Origin: an uncultured Lachnospiraceae bacterium | Lineage (GTDB): Bacteria; Bacillota; Clostridia; Lachnospirales; Lachnospiraceae | Direction of reading: 5' to 3' | Assembly (NCBI GenBank): GCA_910588885.1 | Contig: CAJUSQ010000075.1 | Span: 1-14,714 of the forward strand | DNA length: 14,714 nt | Shown: positions 1 to 8,102 of the stretch, in pieces | How positions within the stretch are numbered: the stretch's first letter is position 1 | How the letters are laid out: each line of letters starts with the position of its first letter | Program-made: the position numbers and the translations under genes | Notes under the pieces: model-generated | The model's database searches: none | What the model saw: the letters and a program-made list of their open reading frames with translations, nothing else | What the model was told of the DNA's origin: nothing

Positions 1-464
1 CCGAAATCCGTCACCTTCACCTTTCCTTCCGTGGAAATAATTACGTTCTGGGGCTTGATGTCCCGATGGATGATATGCTTATTATGGGCCGCTTCAATCC
101 CCCGGCCCACCTGAATAGCAATACTGACCGCTTCCTTATAGGAAAGCTGGCCCTTTTTCTCAATATAGGTCTTTAAGGTCACGCCTTCCACATATTCCAT
201 CACAATAAAATGCAGGCCGTCTTCGTTTCCTACATCATAAATATTCACAATATTCGGGTGCTCCAAGCCGGCTGCGGACTGGGCTTCGGTACGGAACTTT
301 GTTAAAAAATTCACATCTTCCGAAAATTCCTGCTTCAGCACCTTAATGGCCACAAACCGTCCCAAAATCTGATCCTTTGCCTTATATACATTGGACATGC
401 CGCCCGTGCCAATCTTTCCGACAATCTCATATCTGTCGGCCACATACATTCCTGCTTTCAACAT
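1..464 (-). CDS. prkC: PrkC/PknB-type Ser/Thr protein kinase, N-terminal part (runs off the left end)
   Basis: Seen: translating from the ATG at 464 gives 154 residues, open to the window edge. They show a eukaryotic-type kinase fold in order: glycine-rich loop GTGGMSNVY (about 19-27), the VAIK lysine (K41), the catalytic loop HRDIKPQN (133-140), and VTDF at 151-154 with the following Gly codon cut by the edge. Known: PrkC kinases phosphorylate Ser/Thr on translation factors and cell-envelope proteins, and usually carry a transmembrane helix and extracellular PASTA repeats that bind muropeptides. Those parts would lie beyond the window and are not seen. The start lies 2 bases past the stop codon of the cognate PP2C phosphatase gene, and its Shine-Dalgarno AGGTGAGG sits inside that gene's end, so the two are translationally coupled. 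The kinase assignment is firm; the PASTA-type identity rests on context. Confidence 0.93.
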   Translation of the reverse strand, partial: MLKAGMYVADRYEIVGKIGTGGMSNVYKAKDQILGRFVAIKVLKQEFSEDVNFLTKFRTEAQSAAGLEHPNIVNIYDVGNEDGLHFIVMEYVEGVTLKTYIEKKGQLSYKEAVSIAIQVGRGIEAAHNKHIIHRDIKPQNVIISTEGKVKVTDF

Positions 465-466
465 AT

Positions 467-1204
467 TTACACCTCACCTAAAAATGGCTCTATCATAATC
501 ACCGTAATGTTGTCTTTTCCACCGTTTTCGTTGGCTCTTTCCACCAGCTTTTCTACCCGTTCCACAAGATCTTCCCGGCCTCTCACAATCGCCAGGACTT
601 CTTCGTCCTCCACCATATTGGTGAGTCCGTCCGTACACATCAAAATCTGTTCGTCCTGCTGTATCTCCACTTCAAAAATATCCGCGTTCACATCTTCCGT
701 TGCCCCGATTGCCCTGGTAATAATATTCTTATCCGGATGCATCCTGGCTTCCGATTTCCGTAATTCCCCCCGCAGTACCATCTCTTCCACCAGGGAATGG
801 TCCCTGGTCACCTGCCGGATCCCTTCTTCCCCAAGAAGATAGAGCCGGCTGTCTCCGATATTGGCAACCCAAAGGCTGTTTCCCTCCAAAGTTGCCAATA
901 CTGCCGTCGTTCCCATTCCATAAAGCTGCACATCTTCCGCTGCCTTCTTCACCAGAGCCGCGTTGGCCTGTGCAATCGCCCGACCGAAAATAGCCGCCGG
1001 TTCTTTCCCGCGGCATTCCATAATCTCTTTCACGATAATCTCAATCGCATACCTGGAGGCGTAATCTCCTGCATTATGTCCGCCCATTCCATCCGCAACT
1101 ATGAACAAATTCTGCAGGTTTCCCACAGGTTTTTCCGAGGAAAACACAAAGTCCTGATTTGTTTCCCGCGTACGCCCTTTGTCCGTCATGGAAAAAGTTT
1201 TCAT
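467..1204 (-). CDS. stp: PP2C-family protein Ser/Thr phosphatase (Stp/PrpC)
   Basis: This is a 245-aa, metal-dependent, soluble phosphatase that reverses phosphorylation by the kinase encoded next to it. The PP2C motifs appear in order: RTRETNQD (11-18, metal Asp D18), VADGMGGHNAGD (36-47, metal Asp D38), GMGTTAV (96-102), ANIGDSRLY (114-122), TRDHSLVEEM (133-142), CTDGLTNMV (190-198, metal Asp D192) and GGKDNITV (228-235, metal Asp D231). The length is the usual one for bacterial single-domain PP2C enzymes, and no signal peptide or membrane segment is present. It starts 9 bases after rlmN, with a moderate purine-rich Shine-Dalgarno (AAAGGTAGG), and ends 2 bases before the kinase ATG. The kinase-phosphatase pair is a standard Bacillota arrangement. 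Nothing is missing or broken. Confidence 0.95.
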   Translation of the reverse strand: MKTFSMTDKGRTRETNQDFVFSSEKPVGNLQNLFIVADGMGGHNAGDYASRYAIEIIVKEIMECRGKEPAAIFGRAIAQANAALVKKAAEDVQLYGMGTTAVLATLEGNSLWVANIGDSRLYLLGEEGIRQVTRDHSLVEEMVLRGELRKSEARMHPDKNIITRAIGATEDVNADIFEVEIQQDEQILMCTDGLTNMVEDEEVLAIVRGREDLVERVEKLVERANENGGKDNITVIMIEPFLGEV

Positions 1205-1213
1205 TGGTCTCGC

Positions 1214-2248
1214 CTACCTTTCTGCATAGCGTTTCCGTAGCTGTCCACAGGCCCCGTCGATATCCCGGCCCATTTCCCTTCTAATCGTAACATTAATCCC
1301 GCATTTTTCAAGCTTATTTTTAAAATTCACAATCGTTTCCCGTTCTGACTGCACATAATCCCGCTCCCGGACCGGGTTTACCGGAATCAGGTTCACATGG
1401 CAGTTCTGCCCCTTTAAAAGGCCCGCCAGAGCCGCCGCATCCTTTGGCCCGTCGTTCTGTCCGCCCACCAGGGCGTATTCATAAGTAATCCGTCTTCCGG
1501 TTTTGGAAAAATAATACCGGGCCGCATCCATAACCTGTTCCAGCGGGTATTTCCCCGCCACAGGCATCAGGCCCTCCCGCTGCTCCTGAGTGGGGGCATG
1601 CAGGGATACCGCCAGAGTCAGCTGCAGCTGCTTATCTGCTAATTTTCTCATATTCGGCACAATTCCGCAAGTAGATATTGTAAGATTCCGCTGGCTGATA
1701 TGTAACCCGTGCTCGTCTGTCAGCATGGAAATGAATGTGAAAAGATTGTCAAAGTTGTCCAAGGGCTCCCCGGTCCCCATCACCACCACATGGGAAACCC
1801 GCTCCCCGGTATCCTTCTGGATACAGTAGATCTGATCCAGCATTTCCGCCGCCGTCAGATTCCGCACCAGCCCGTCCAGTGTGGAAGCGCAGAATTTACA
1901 GCCCATACGGCAGCCTGCCTGGGAGGAAATGCAGACGCTGTTCCCATGCTGATACCGCATCAGGACGCTTTCTATCATATTCCCGTCCCCCAAAGCGAAC
2001 AAATATTTCCGGGTACCGTCTATTTTCGACACCTGCACCGTTTCTGTTTTCAGCGCCGTAATTTCACAGCGTTCTGCCAATGCTTTTTTCAGTTTTCCGG
2101 AAAGATCCGTCATTTCCTCAAAAGACACGGCCAGGCGCCGATGGAGCCAGCCATAAATCTGCCTGCCCCGGAAGGGCTTTTCCCCCATGGAAACCAGAAG
2201 CTGCTCCACCTCCGGCAACGTTAGGGATTTTATCTCTGTTTTACTCAT
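1214..2248 (-). CDS. rlmN: 23S rRNA (adenine-2503-C2)-methyltransferase RlmN
   Basis: This 344-aa radical-SAM enzyme methylates C2 of A2503 in 23S rRNA and, in characterised members, A37 of some tRNAs. The CX3CX2C iron-sulfur motif is CRMGCKFC (C113, C117, C120). The two extra cysteines of the RlmN mechanism are also present: C106, seven residues before the cluster, and C334 in DGACGQL near the C-terminus, the equivalent of the transiently methylated cysteine. GTGEPLDN (158-165) is the GxGEP SAM-binding motif. The reading frame stays open upstream to 2632, but that extension overlaps rsmB and looks unlike RlmN. I chose the ATG at 2248 because it has AAGGAG 4 bases upstream, lies just past the rsmB stop and gives the family's normal length. 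The Shine-Dalgarno overlaps the rsmB TAA, suggesting coupled translation. Confidence 0.96.
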   Translation of the reverse strand: MSKTEIKSLTLPEVEQLLVSMGEKPFRGRQIYGWLHRRLAVSFEEMTDLSGKLKKALAERCEITALKTETVQVSKIDGTRKYLFALGDGNMIESVLMRYQHGNSVCISSQAGCRMGCKFCASTLDGLVRNLTAAEMLDQIYCIQKDTGERVSHVVVMGTGEPLDNFDNLFTFISMLTDEHGLHISQRNLTISTCGIVPNMRKLADKQLQLTLAVSLHAPTQEQREGLMPVAGKYPLEQVMDAARYYFSKTGRRITYEYALVGGQNDGPKDAAALAGLLKGQNCHVNLIPVNPVRERDYVQSERETIVNFKNKLEKCGINVTIRREMGRDIDGACGQLRKRYAER

Positions 2249-2256
2249 ATCTCTCC

Positions 2257-3546
2257 TTATGCTTTGGCCTTTTGGAATTTTGCCATAAAAAACCCGTCCT
2301 GCCATCCGGCCTTCGGCAAAAGCTGCTCCTGAAAGACCAGGCAGTACCCAGGATATTCCCGTAAAAACCACTCCGCATTTTCTTCGTTTTCCGCCCTGCT
2401 GACGGTACAGGTGCTGTACATCAGCGTCCCGCCGGGCTTTACATACCGTTGTACGGTATGCAGGATTTCCCGCTGCAGAGCCGCCAGCCTGCCGATTTGT
2501 TCCGGCGTCATCCGGTATTTGATATCGGGCTTTCTGCCGATGACCCCCAGGCCGGAACAAGGCAGATCCGCAATCACAAGATCCGCCTTTTCCAAATCCG
2601 CTTCCCGAAAAACCCGGGCGTCTGCCTGGCAAGCCCGGAGGTTGGAAAGCCCGCTGCGGTCTATATTTTCCTGAATCAGCGCCACTTTAGCCGGGGACAA
2701 ATCCCGGGCTTCCACCATCCCGGTACCTGAAAGCAGCTGGGCCAGATGGATGCTCTTCCCTCCGGGAGCCGCACATACATCCAGTACAAAATCCCCCGGC
2801 TTTACGCCGGCCTTGTGGGAAAGCTGCATGGAGCTTGCATCCTGGGCATAACAAAGCCCTTCCCGGAACGCAGGGATCCCCAAAAGATAATCATAGCCGG
2901 ACAGGAACAGCCCGTCCGGCACCGCCGGATTCTCCTCTGCGAAAACCCCCTCTGCCGACAGCCGCTCCTGCAGGGCTTCCCTGGAAATCCTGGCGGTATT
3001 GACCCGGACGCTGGCCGGAGCCTTTTCCAGAAAAGCGGCCAGGATCTCTTCGGTCTTTTCCCGTCCGAACCGGGAAAGCCATTCCTCCACCAGCCATTCC
3101 GGCATGGAATACCGAAGGGACAAGCCGGCCGGCTCCTCCCTGGGCAGTTCTATCGTATCCAGGCTGCGGCTTATATTCCGCAGCACGCCGTTTACAAACC
3201 CTTTCAGGTTCCCAAAGCCCTTTTTCCGGGCCAGCTTTACCGCTTCGCTGCAGGTGGCGTGAGCCGGAACGGCATCCATAAATTTCAGCTCATAGACCCC
3301 CATCCTTAAAATCGTCCGGATGGCAGGCTTCATTTTCTTCCCTTTTACCGTGGAAAACAAATCCAGCACATAGTCAATCCAAATCTGACGTTCCAAAGTC
3401 CCCAGGCAGAGCCTGGTAAAAAAGCTCCGCTCCTGTTTGCTCAGATACTGATATTTCTCCAATACTCCATTTAAAGCGATATGGCTGTATTCTCCGTCCC
3501 TTGTAATCGAAAGCAGGGTATCGAACGCCAGTTCTCTCAAATTCAT
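2257..3546 (-). CDS. rsmB: 16S rRNA (cytosine-967-C5)-methyltransferase RsmB (Sun)
   Basis: This 429-aa cytosolic enzyme methylates C5 of C967 of 16S rRNA using S-adenosylmethionine. Residues 1-130 or so form the NusB-like RNA-binding domain typical of RsmB, which separates it from other NOL1/NOP2/Sun methyltransferases. The methyltransferase domain follows, with CAAPGGKS (258-265, SAM motif I), DLPCSGLG (327-334, the PC cysteine C330) and YSTCTVSRAENE (377-388, the catalytic TC cysteine C380). Its ATG overlaps the TGA of the preceding metallopeptidase gene by 4 bases (ATGA), a termination-reinitiation arrangement. It is followed 8 bases later by rlmN, so two rRNA methylases are made from the same message. 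Length and motifs are normal. Confidence 0.95.
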   Translation of the reverse strand: MNLRELAFDTLLSITRDGEYSHIALNGVLEKYQYLSKQERSFFTRLCLGTLERQIWIDYVLDLFSTVKGKKMKPAIRTILRMGVYELKFMDAVPAHATCSEAVKLARKKGFGNLKGFVNGVLRNISRSLDTIELPREEPAGLSLRYSMPEWLVEEWLSRFGREKTEEILAAFLEKAPASVRVNTARISREALQERLSAEGVFAEENPAVPDGLFLSGYDYLLGIPAFREGLCYAQDASSMQLSHKAGVKPGDFVLDVCAAPGGKSIHLAQLLSGTGMVEARDLSPAKVALIQENIDRSGLSNLRACQADARVFREADLEKADLVIADLPCSGLGVIGRKPDIKYRMTPEQIGRLAALQREILHTVQRYVKPGGTLMYSTCTVSRAENEENAEWFLREYPGYCLVFQEQLLPKAGWQDGFFMAKFQKAKA

Positions 3547-4253
3547 CGTCTTCTCCCCCGATCCCCGAACAGCAGAATCAGGCGCAAAAGCTGCAGAATC
3601 GCTGCCGCCGCTCCCGCCACATAGGTCAGGGCCGCCGCAGACAGCACTTTTTTCGTCCCCGTAATCTCTTCATTCCGCAAAATACCGGATTCGGACAGGA
3701 TGCGTATTGCCCGGCCGGAAGCGTTGAACTCCACCGGAAGCGTCACCAGCTGAAACAGGACTGCCGCCGAAAAACAAATAATTCCAAGGGTAATCAGGAA
3801 GCTCCCGGTACCCCTGGAAAACAAAAACCCGATCAGAATCAGCGGCCAGGCCAAAAAGGAGCCGATGTTGGCCACCGGAACAATGGCGCTGCGGATGTTT
3901 AAGGGCCCGTAGCTTTGCTGATGCTGGATCGCATGGCCGCATTCGTGGGCCGCTACGCCGATGGCCGCCACGGAGGACGCCCCGTACACACTGTCGGAAA
4001 GCTTCAGCACCTTCCGTCTGGGGTCATAATGATCGGTCAAATCCCCCTGTACGTGCTGGACGGACACATCATAGATCCCTGCCCGATGCAGGATCTGTTC
4101 CGCCGCCTGTGCCCCGGTCATACCGGACATACTGCGCACCCGGGAATATTTTGCAAAGGTGGACTTTACCCGGGCCGATGCAATCAGGCAGATGACTGCT
4201 CCCAGGATCACCAGCAGATAGGTGGGATCCCAATAATGATAATAATATGGCAT
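3543..4253 (-). CDS. Membrane-associated neutral zinc metallopeptidase, YugP-like
   Basis: This 236-aa protein resembles the YugP-like family of putative membrane zinc peptidases. Seen: an HExxH zincin motif as HECGH (103-107) in the helix AAHECGHAIQHQ, with a possible third ligand at E175 in TLPVEFNAS. The motif is framed by hydrophobic segments at about 11-28, 134-146, 151-172 and 207-229, and the N-terminus is Tyr-rich (MPYYYHYWDP). Known: the family is widespread in Bacillota and its substrate is not established to my knowledge. In Lachnospiraceae-like genomes I recall it inside the def-fmt-rsmB operon, as here. An AAAGGAGG Shine-Dalgarno lies a few bases upstream of the ATG. The gene ends in an ATGA overlap with rsmB. 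Activity on membrane-proximal proteins is inference only. Confidence 0.85.
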   Translation of the reverse strand: MPYYYHYWDPTYLLVILGAVICLIASARVKSTFAKYSRVRSMSGMTGAQAAEQILHRAGIYDVSVQHVQGDLTDHYDPRRKVLKLSDSVYGASSVAAIGVAAHECGHAIQHQQSYGPLNIRSAIVPVANIGSFLAWPLILIGFLFSRGTGSFLITLGIICFSAAVLFQLVTLPVEFNASGRAIRILSESGILRNEEITGTKKVLSAAALTYVAGAAAAILQLLRLILLFGDRGRRR

Positions 4254-4281
4254 AATTTTCCTCCTTTCAAACGCTTCGCCC

Positions 4282-5250
4282 TTACCTCCCCGTAAGGCCG
4301 GCAGAGCTGCTGCTCTCCGATCCGTCTCCTAAAACGGTCCCCTCTTCCATGGCCGCCCCTCGCAGGAAGGCCCCGATTTCCATCCGCTTCTTCCCTTCCA
4401 GCTGGACTTCCTCCAGGGACAGCAGCCCCGCTCCGGTGGCTACCCAAAGGCACTCCTTCGCCCGCACTACAGTCCCTGGCTGGCGGACAGTTTCCTCCTC
4501 TATCACAGAGGCTTTCCAGATCTTCAAGGTTTTATCCCCGTATTTCGTATAAGCGCTGGGCCAGGGGGAAAGCCCCCGGATCAGCCGTTCCAATTCGGCC
4601 GCTGGCCTGGAAAAATCAATCCGGCCCAGTTCTTTTTTGATCATGGCCGTATGGGTGGCCCCTTCCGGATCCTGGGGCGTAAAGACGGCCGTTCCCTGTT
4701 CCAGCTCCTGCAAGGTCTTCACGCAGAGGGAGGCTCCTGTGGCCGACAATTTTTCAAATAAGCTGCCCCCGGTTTCCGTTTTCTCCAAAGGCACCTCCTC
4801 CTTCAGGATCATATCCCCGGTATCAATGCCCGCATCCATCCGCATGGTGGTCACGCCGGACACCGCTTCCCCGTTGATAACGGCCCATTGAATGGGCGCG
4901 GCCCCCCGGTACTTGGGCAGCAGGGAGGCGTGGACGTTCACACAGCAGTACCTGGGCAGGTCCAGGATTTCCTGGGTCAGGATCTGCCCGAAAGCCACCA
5001 CCACAAAAACATCTGCCGGAAATTGCTTCAGATATTCCACGCATCCCGGATCCCGAATCCGCCGGGGCTGGTAAACGGGAATCCCATGGGCCAGGGCCGC
5101 TTCCTTGACCGGGGGAAACTGCATGGCTTTTCCCCGCCCCTTGGGCTTATCCGGCTGTGTGACTACCAGCAATGCTTCATGGCCCGCTTCCAGCAATGCT
5201 TCCAATGTTCCCACGGAAAAATCCGGGGTTCCCATAAAAATAAATTTCAT
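4282..5250 (-). CDS. fmt: Methionyl-tRNA formyltransferase
   Basis: This enzyme transfers a formyl group from 10-formyl-tetrahydrofolate to Met-tRNA(fMet) for translation initiation. The 322-aa protein starts with the formyltransferase fold MGTPDFS (6-12), followed by the basic loop PDKPKGRGK (33-41) that belongs to tRNA acceptor recognition in this family. The catalytic segment NVHASLLPKYRGAAPIQ (105-121) contains the Asn-His pair (N105, H107), and RMDAGIDTGDM (137-147) supplies the catalytic Asp. The C-terminal OB-like tRNA-binding domain follows. The last 12 or so residues (GDGSESSSSAGLTGR) form a Ser-rich tail that makes the protein slightly longer than usual; it looks dispensable. The ATG is 3 bases after the def stop, with GAGGAAG inside the def end as Shine-Dalgarno. 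The pairing with def, which removes the formyl group, is classical. Confidence 0.97.
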   Translation of the reverse strand: MKFIFMGTPDFSVGTLEALLEAGHEALLVVTQPDKPKGRGKAMQFPPVKEAALAHGIPVYQPRRIRDPGCVEYLKQFPADVFVVVAFGQILTQEILDLPRYCCVNVHASLLPKYRGAAPIQWAVINGEAVSGVTTMRMDAGIDTGDMILKEEVPLEKTETGGSLFEKLSATGASLCVKTLQELEQGTAVFTPQDPEGATHTAMIKKELGRIDFSRPAAELERLIRGLSPWPSAYTKYGDKTLKIWKASVIEEETVRQPGTVVRAKECLWVATGAGLLSLEEVQLEGKKRMEIGAFLRGAAMEEGTVLGDGSESSSSAGLTGR

Positions 5251-5253
5251 ACG

Positions 5254-5727
5254 CTACGCTTCCTCTTCAAATTCCACATCATACAAGCCGCCCTGGACCT
5301 TTTCCACATACATATGGCCTTCCAAATGATCTACCTCATGGCAGATCGCCCGGGCCAGCAACTCCGTTCCTTCCAGTTCAAATTCCTGCATTTCCTGATC
5401 CAATGCCCGCACCTTCACATAATTGGGCCTGGAAACGTCTCCCGCCTTTCCGGGCAGGCTTAAGCAGCCTTCACTGCCGAACTGCTCTCCGGAGGTTTCC
5501 AGAATTACAGGATTTACCAGGACAATGGGGCCGTCCCCCACATCTATAATGGCCACCCGTTTCAGCACTCCCACCTGGGGGGCCGCCAGGCCCACGCCGT
5601 TGGCTTCGTACAGAGTCTCCACCATATCGTCAATCAGCTCCCGGATGCGGGGAGTCATTTCCTTGATCTCCCGGCAGTGCTTTGTCAATACCTCGTCTCC
5701 CATGGTCCGAATCGTCCGTAACGCCAT
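5254..5727 (-). CDS. def: Peptide deformylase
   Basis: This metalloenzyme removes the N-formyl group from the initiator methionine of nascent proteins. All three signature motifs are present in the 157-aa product: GVGLAAPQVG (44-53, motif I), EGCLSLPG (86-93, motif II with the metal-ligand Cys C88) and HEVDHLEG (130-137, motif III with metal-ligand His H130 and H134 and the catalytic Glu E131). Its length and the short acidic C-terminal tail (VEFEEEA) fit the short deformylases common in clostridia. It begins 37 bases after priA, the widest gap in this operon, with AGGAGG about 11 bases upstream of the ATG. Translation of fmt restarts 3 bases after its TAG stop. Confidence 0.97.
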   Translation of the reverse strand: MALRTIRTMGDEVLTKHCREIKEMTPRIRELIDDMVETLYEANGVGLAAPQVGVLKRVAIIDVGDGPIVLVNPVILETSGEQFGSEGCLSLPGKAGDVSRPNYVKVRALDQEMQEFELEGTELLARAICHEVDHLEGHMYVEKVQGGLYDVEFEEEA

Positions 5728-5764
5728 TTTTACATCATCCTCCTGTTATGTCAAATAAAATTTT

Positions 5765-8008
5765 TCAAAACCCGTTCATGGGATTAAAATCAAATTGTAC
5801 GGTTACGCTTAAAAATTCCTTATGATGGCTGATAAATTCCTCCAGGGCGTCCTTAATCCGTACCAGCATCCCATAATCTTCATGTTTAAAATAAATTACT
5901 TTTTTATAAATATCATTGACCTTCGCCACGGCGGCGTCTGCAGGCCCCAGCATGGAAAGCCCGGTAATCTTCCCTTTCTCTGCCGCCTGGGCCACCTTTT
6001 TTCCCAAAAGCTCCGCACAGAGGGCGCCGTACATGGAATCCTTCGAGGCCACCAGCATCACCAGCATATGCCACACCGGAGGATATTTCATCATACTGCG
6101 GTATGCCATCTCCTGTGCAAAAAATCCCGTATAATCCTGTCTGGCAGCCAATTGGATACTGTAATGATCGGGGCTGTAGGTCTGTATGACCACCTGGCCC
6201 TTCGTAGTTCCCCGCCCGGCCCGGCCTGCGGCCTGGGTCAGAAGCTGGAACGTACGTTCCGCTCCATGATAATCGCTGGTGTGAAGGGACAAATCCGCCG
6301 CCAATATCCCTACCAGCGTCACATTGGGAAAATCATGGCCCTTTACAATCATCTGGGTGCCCACTAAAATATCCGCTTCCTGATTGGCAAAGGCCGACAG
6401 GATCTTTTCGTGGCCCTCCTTATTCCTGGTGGTATCAAAATCCATCCGCAGCACCCGGGCCGCCGGAAAACGCTTTTTCACCAGCTCCTCGATTTTCTGG
6501 GTGCCTGCCTTAAAGCCGCTGACATACTTGGAACCGCATTCCGGACAGACCTTAAGGCTTGGTTCTTCATGGCCGCAGTAATGGCATACTAACTTACCAT
6601 TATTATGCTGACTCAAGGAAACGTCACAATGAGGACATTGAAACACATGGCCGCAGGCCCGGCAGGATACAAAGCCGGATACGCCTCTTCTGTTTAAAAA
6701 CAACATGATCTGCTGTCCTTTTTTGAGACGGTCCTCCATCAGCTCCTGGAGCCTGCCGCTTAAAATAGAGCGATTGCCCTTTTTTAATTCTTCCCGCAAA
6801 TCAATGATTTCACACTCGGGCATGGGACGCTCTTCCACCCGCTCCTTCAGCTCAAAGAGCCGGTATTCTCCGGCCTTCGCCCGGGCATAGCTCTCCAGGG
6901 AAGGGGTGGCGGAGCCTAAAACCAGCCCGGCTCCCGCCATCCTGGCCCGCTCCTTTGCCGTTTCCCGGGCATGATACCTGGGAACCGTCTCACTCTTATA
7001 AGAGGTCTCATGCTCTTCGTCTATGATGATAAGCCCTAAATTTGAAAAAGGTGTGAACAGGGCGGAGCGGGGCCCGATCATCACATCCAGACTGCCGCTT
7101 TTGGCCCGCAAAAACTGGTCGTACCGCTCCCCTGCCGACATCCGGGAGTTCAGAATCGAAACCCGCTCCCCAAACCGCTGGTAAAAGCGGATCACCGTCT
7201 GATAGGTCAGGGCAATTTCCGGAATCAGCACAATGGCCTGCTTTCCCCGGTTCACCGCCTGCCGGATCAATTCAATGTATACCGCCGTCTTGCCGCTTCC
7301 GGTCACTCCATGAATCAGGTACGTTCCCGGGGTTCCCGCCGAAAGCTCCCGGCCGATCTCCGTTACAATGTGCTGCTGGGCCGGATTTAGCAGAACATTT
7401 GTTCCATTCTCTATCCGATCCGGAAGGGGATTCCGAAATGCCTGCTCCCGTTCCACCTTCACCAGCCCCAGTTCCTCTAAGGCCCGCACGACCGACGCCG
7501 TAATATTCAGCTTCCCGGTCACTACCTCATAGGGAATCCGTTTCTCCTTCAGCAGGGCTTCCAAAAGCCGTACCCGGGCCGTATGGCGCTTTTTTTGAAA
7601 AATTTCCAGCTGCCTTGCCCCTTCTTTGGCAGAAACCGCCAGATGCAGCGTCCGCTTCTCCTTCTGCTTCGCTTTCTGCTTCACCGGAAGCACCGTCTTC
7701 AACGCCTGGATCATGGTACCGCCGTATTGCTTCCGGATCCAGGCAGCCAGGGCAATCAGCTTTGCCTCCACCGGAACCGATTCTTCCTCAATGGCCCCGA
7801 TTTCCTTCATGCGGCTTTCTTCAAACTCCGCCTTGTCCGTCAGCTCCACCACATAGCCCCTGGTACTGCGGTTGCCGTTTCCAAAGGGCACTGCGACCTG
7901 GACTCCGGGAAACAGCTTTTCTTCCAAATCCTTGGGCACCTTGTACTGAAAGGTTTTATCTAATTTTTCATGGGAAATATCTATGATTATATTGGCGTAC
8001 CCTGCCAT
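5765..8008 (-). CDS. priA: Primosomal protein N' (replication restart helicase PriA)
   Basis: PriA recognises stalled or broken replication forks, unwinds the lagging arm and starts reloading of the replicative helicase. The 747-aa product is normal for the family. It has an N-terminal 3'-DNA-binding domain (about 1-110), a helicase core with Walker A GVTGSGKT (234-241), the DEEH box (330-333) and GSATPS (365-370). A zinc module of eight cysteines (C449, C452, C458, C461, C475, C478, C488, C491) is inserted in the second helicase lobe, followed by motif VI-like QAAGRAGRG (592-600). The ATG at 8008 is the first in frame, because a TGA in the same frame closes the region just upstream. Its Shine-Dalgarno is weak (GGTGAG). 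It is the first gene of the housekeeping operon, with its own promoter at 8102-8074. Confidence 0.97.
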   Translation of the reverse strand: MAGYANIIIDISHEKLDKTFQYKVPKDLEEKLFPGVQVAVPFGNGNRSTRGYVVELTDKAEFEESRMKEIGAIEEESVPVEAKLIALAAWIRKQYGGTMIQALKTVLPVKQKAKQKEKRTLHLAVSAKEGARQLEIFQKKRHTARVRLLEALLKEKRIPYEVVTGKLNITASVVRALEELGLVKVEREQAFRNPLPDRIENGTNVLLNPAQQHIVTEIGRELSAGTPGTYLIHGVTGSGKTAVYIELIRQAVNRGKQAIVLIPEIALTYQTVIRFYQRFGERVSILNSRMSAGERYDQFLRAKSGSLDVMIGPRSALFTPFSNLGLIIIDEEHETSYKSETVPRYHARETAKERARMAGAGLVLGSATPSLESYARAKAGEYRLFELKERVEERPMPECEIIDLREELKKGNRSILSGRLQELMEDRLKKGQQIMLFLNRRGVSGFVSCRACGHVFQCPHCDVSLSQHNNGKLVCHYCGHEEPSLKVCPECGSKYVSGFKAGTQKIEELVKKRFPAARVLRMDFDTTRNKEGHEKILSAFANQEADILVGTQMIVKGHDFPNVTLVGILAADLSLHTSDYHGAERTFQLLTQAAGRAGRGTTKGQVVIQTYSPDHYSIQLAARQDYTGFFAQEMAYRSMMKYPPVWHMLVMLVASKDSMYGALCAELLGKKVAQAAEKGKITGLSMLGPADAAVAKVNDIYKKVIYFKHEDYGMLVRIKDALEEFISHHKEFLSVTVQFDFNPMNGF

Positions 8009-8012
8009 TTTC

Positions 8013-8048
8013 TCACCGCCTGCGCCTTCTTTTGTTTCCGGCTCTCAT
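8013..8048 (-). other. Possible 11-codon Arg-rich leader ORF upstream of priA
   Basis: Between the priA promoter and the priA start, an ATG at 8048 opens an 11-codon frame, MRAGNKRRRRR, that stops at a TGA four bases before the priA ATG. A GGAGG lies directly against this ATG with no spacer, which is poor geometry for initiation, so the frame may be untranslated. If it is used, termination next to a start with a weak Shine-Dalgarno could couple to priA. I place this at low confidence because short frames of this size arise by chance. Confidence 0.15.
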
Positions 8049-8073
8049 CCTCCGTGAAAGCAATATCTTTTTT

Positions 8074-8102
8074 ATTATATGATATTTTGAAGGATTTTAC
8101 AA
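8074..8102 (-). promoter_or_regulatory. Sigma-A-type promoter of the priA operon
   Basis: On the minus strand the -35 box TTGTAA (8102-8097) and a perfect -10 box TATAAT (8079-8074) are separated by exactly 17 bases. Transcription would start near 8067, giving a leader of about 58 bases before priA. The -35 box consists of the last leucine codon (TTG) and the stop codon (TAA) of rdrB. A 6-base inverted repeat (AATATC at 8062-8067, GATATT at 8081-8086) brackets the -10 box; it could be an operator but may be chance in AT-rich DNA. Confidence 0.75.

Noticed and set aside
2249..2632. N-terminal extension of the rlmN frame up to 2632
   Set aside because: It overlaps most of the rsmB C-terminal catalytic coding region, its translation does not look like an RlmN domain, and a well-placed AAGGAG supports the ATG at 2248.
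4280..4297. Hairpin CCTTAC-CTCCCC-GTAAGG at the fmt stop codon
   Set aside because: A 6-base stem with no following T-run on the minus strand, inside a tightly packed operon. It is not a convincing terminator; a minor mRNA structure is possible.
8009..8096. Intrinsic terminator after rdrB
   Set aside because: No GC-rich stem followed by a T-run is present. The A/T-rich run here is explained by the promoter, and the AATATC/GATATT pair is too weak and AT-rich.
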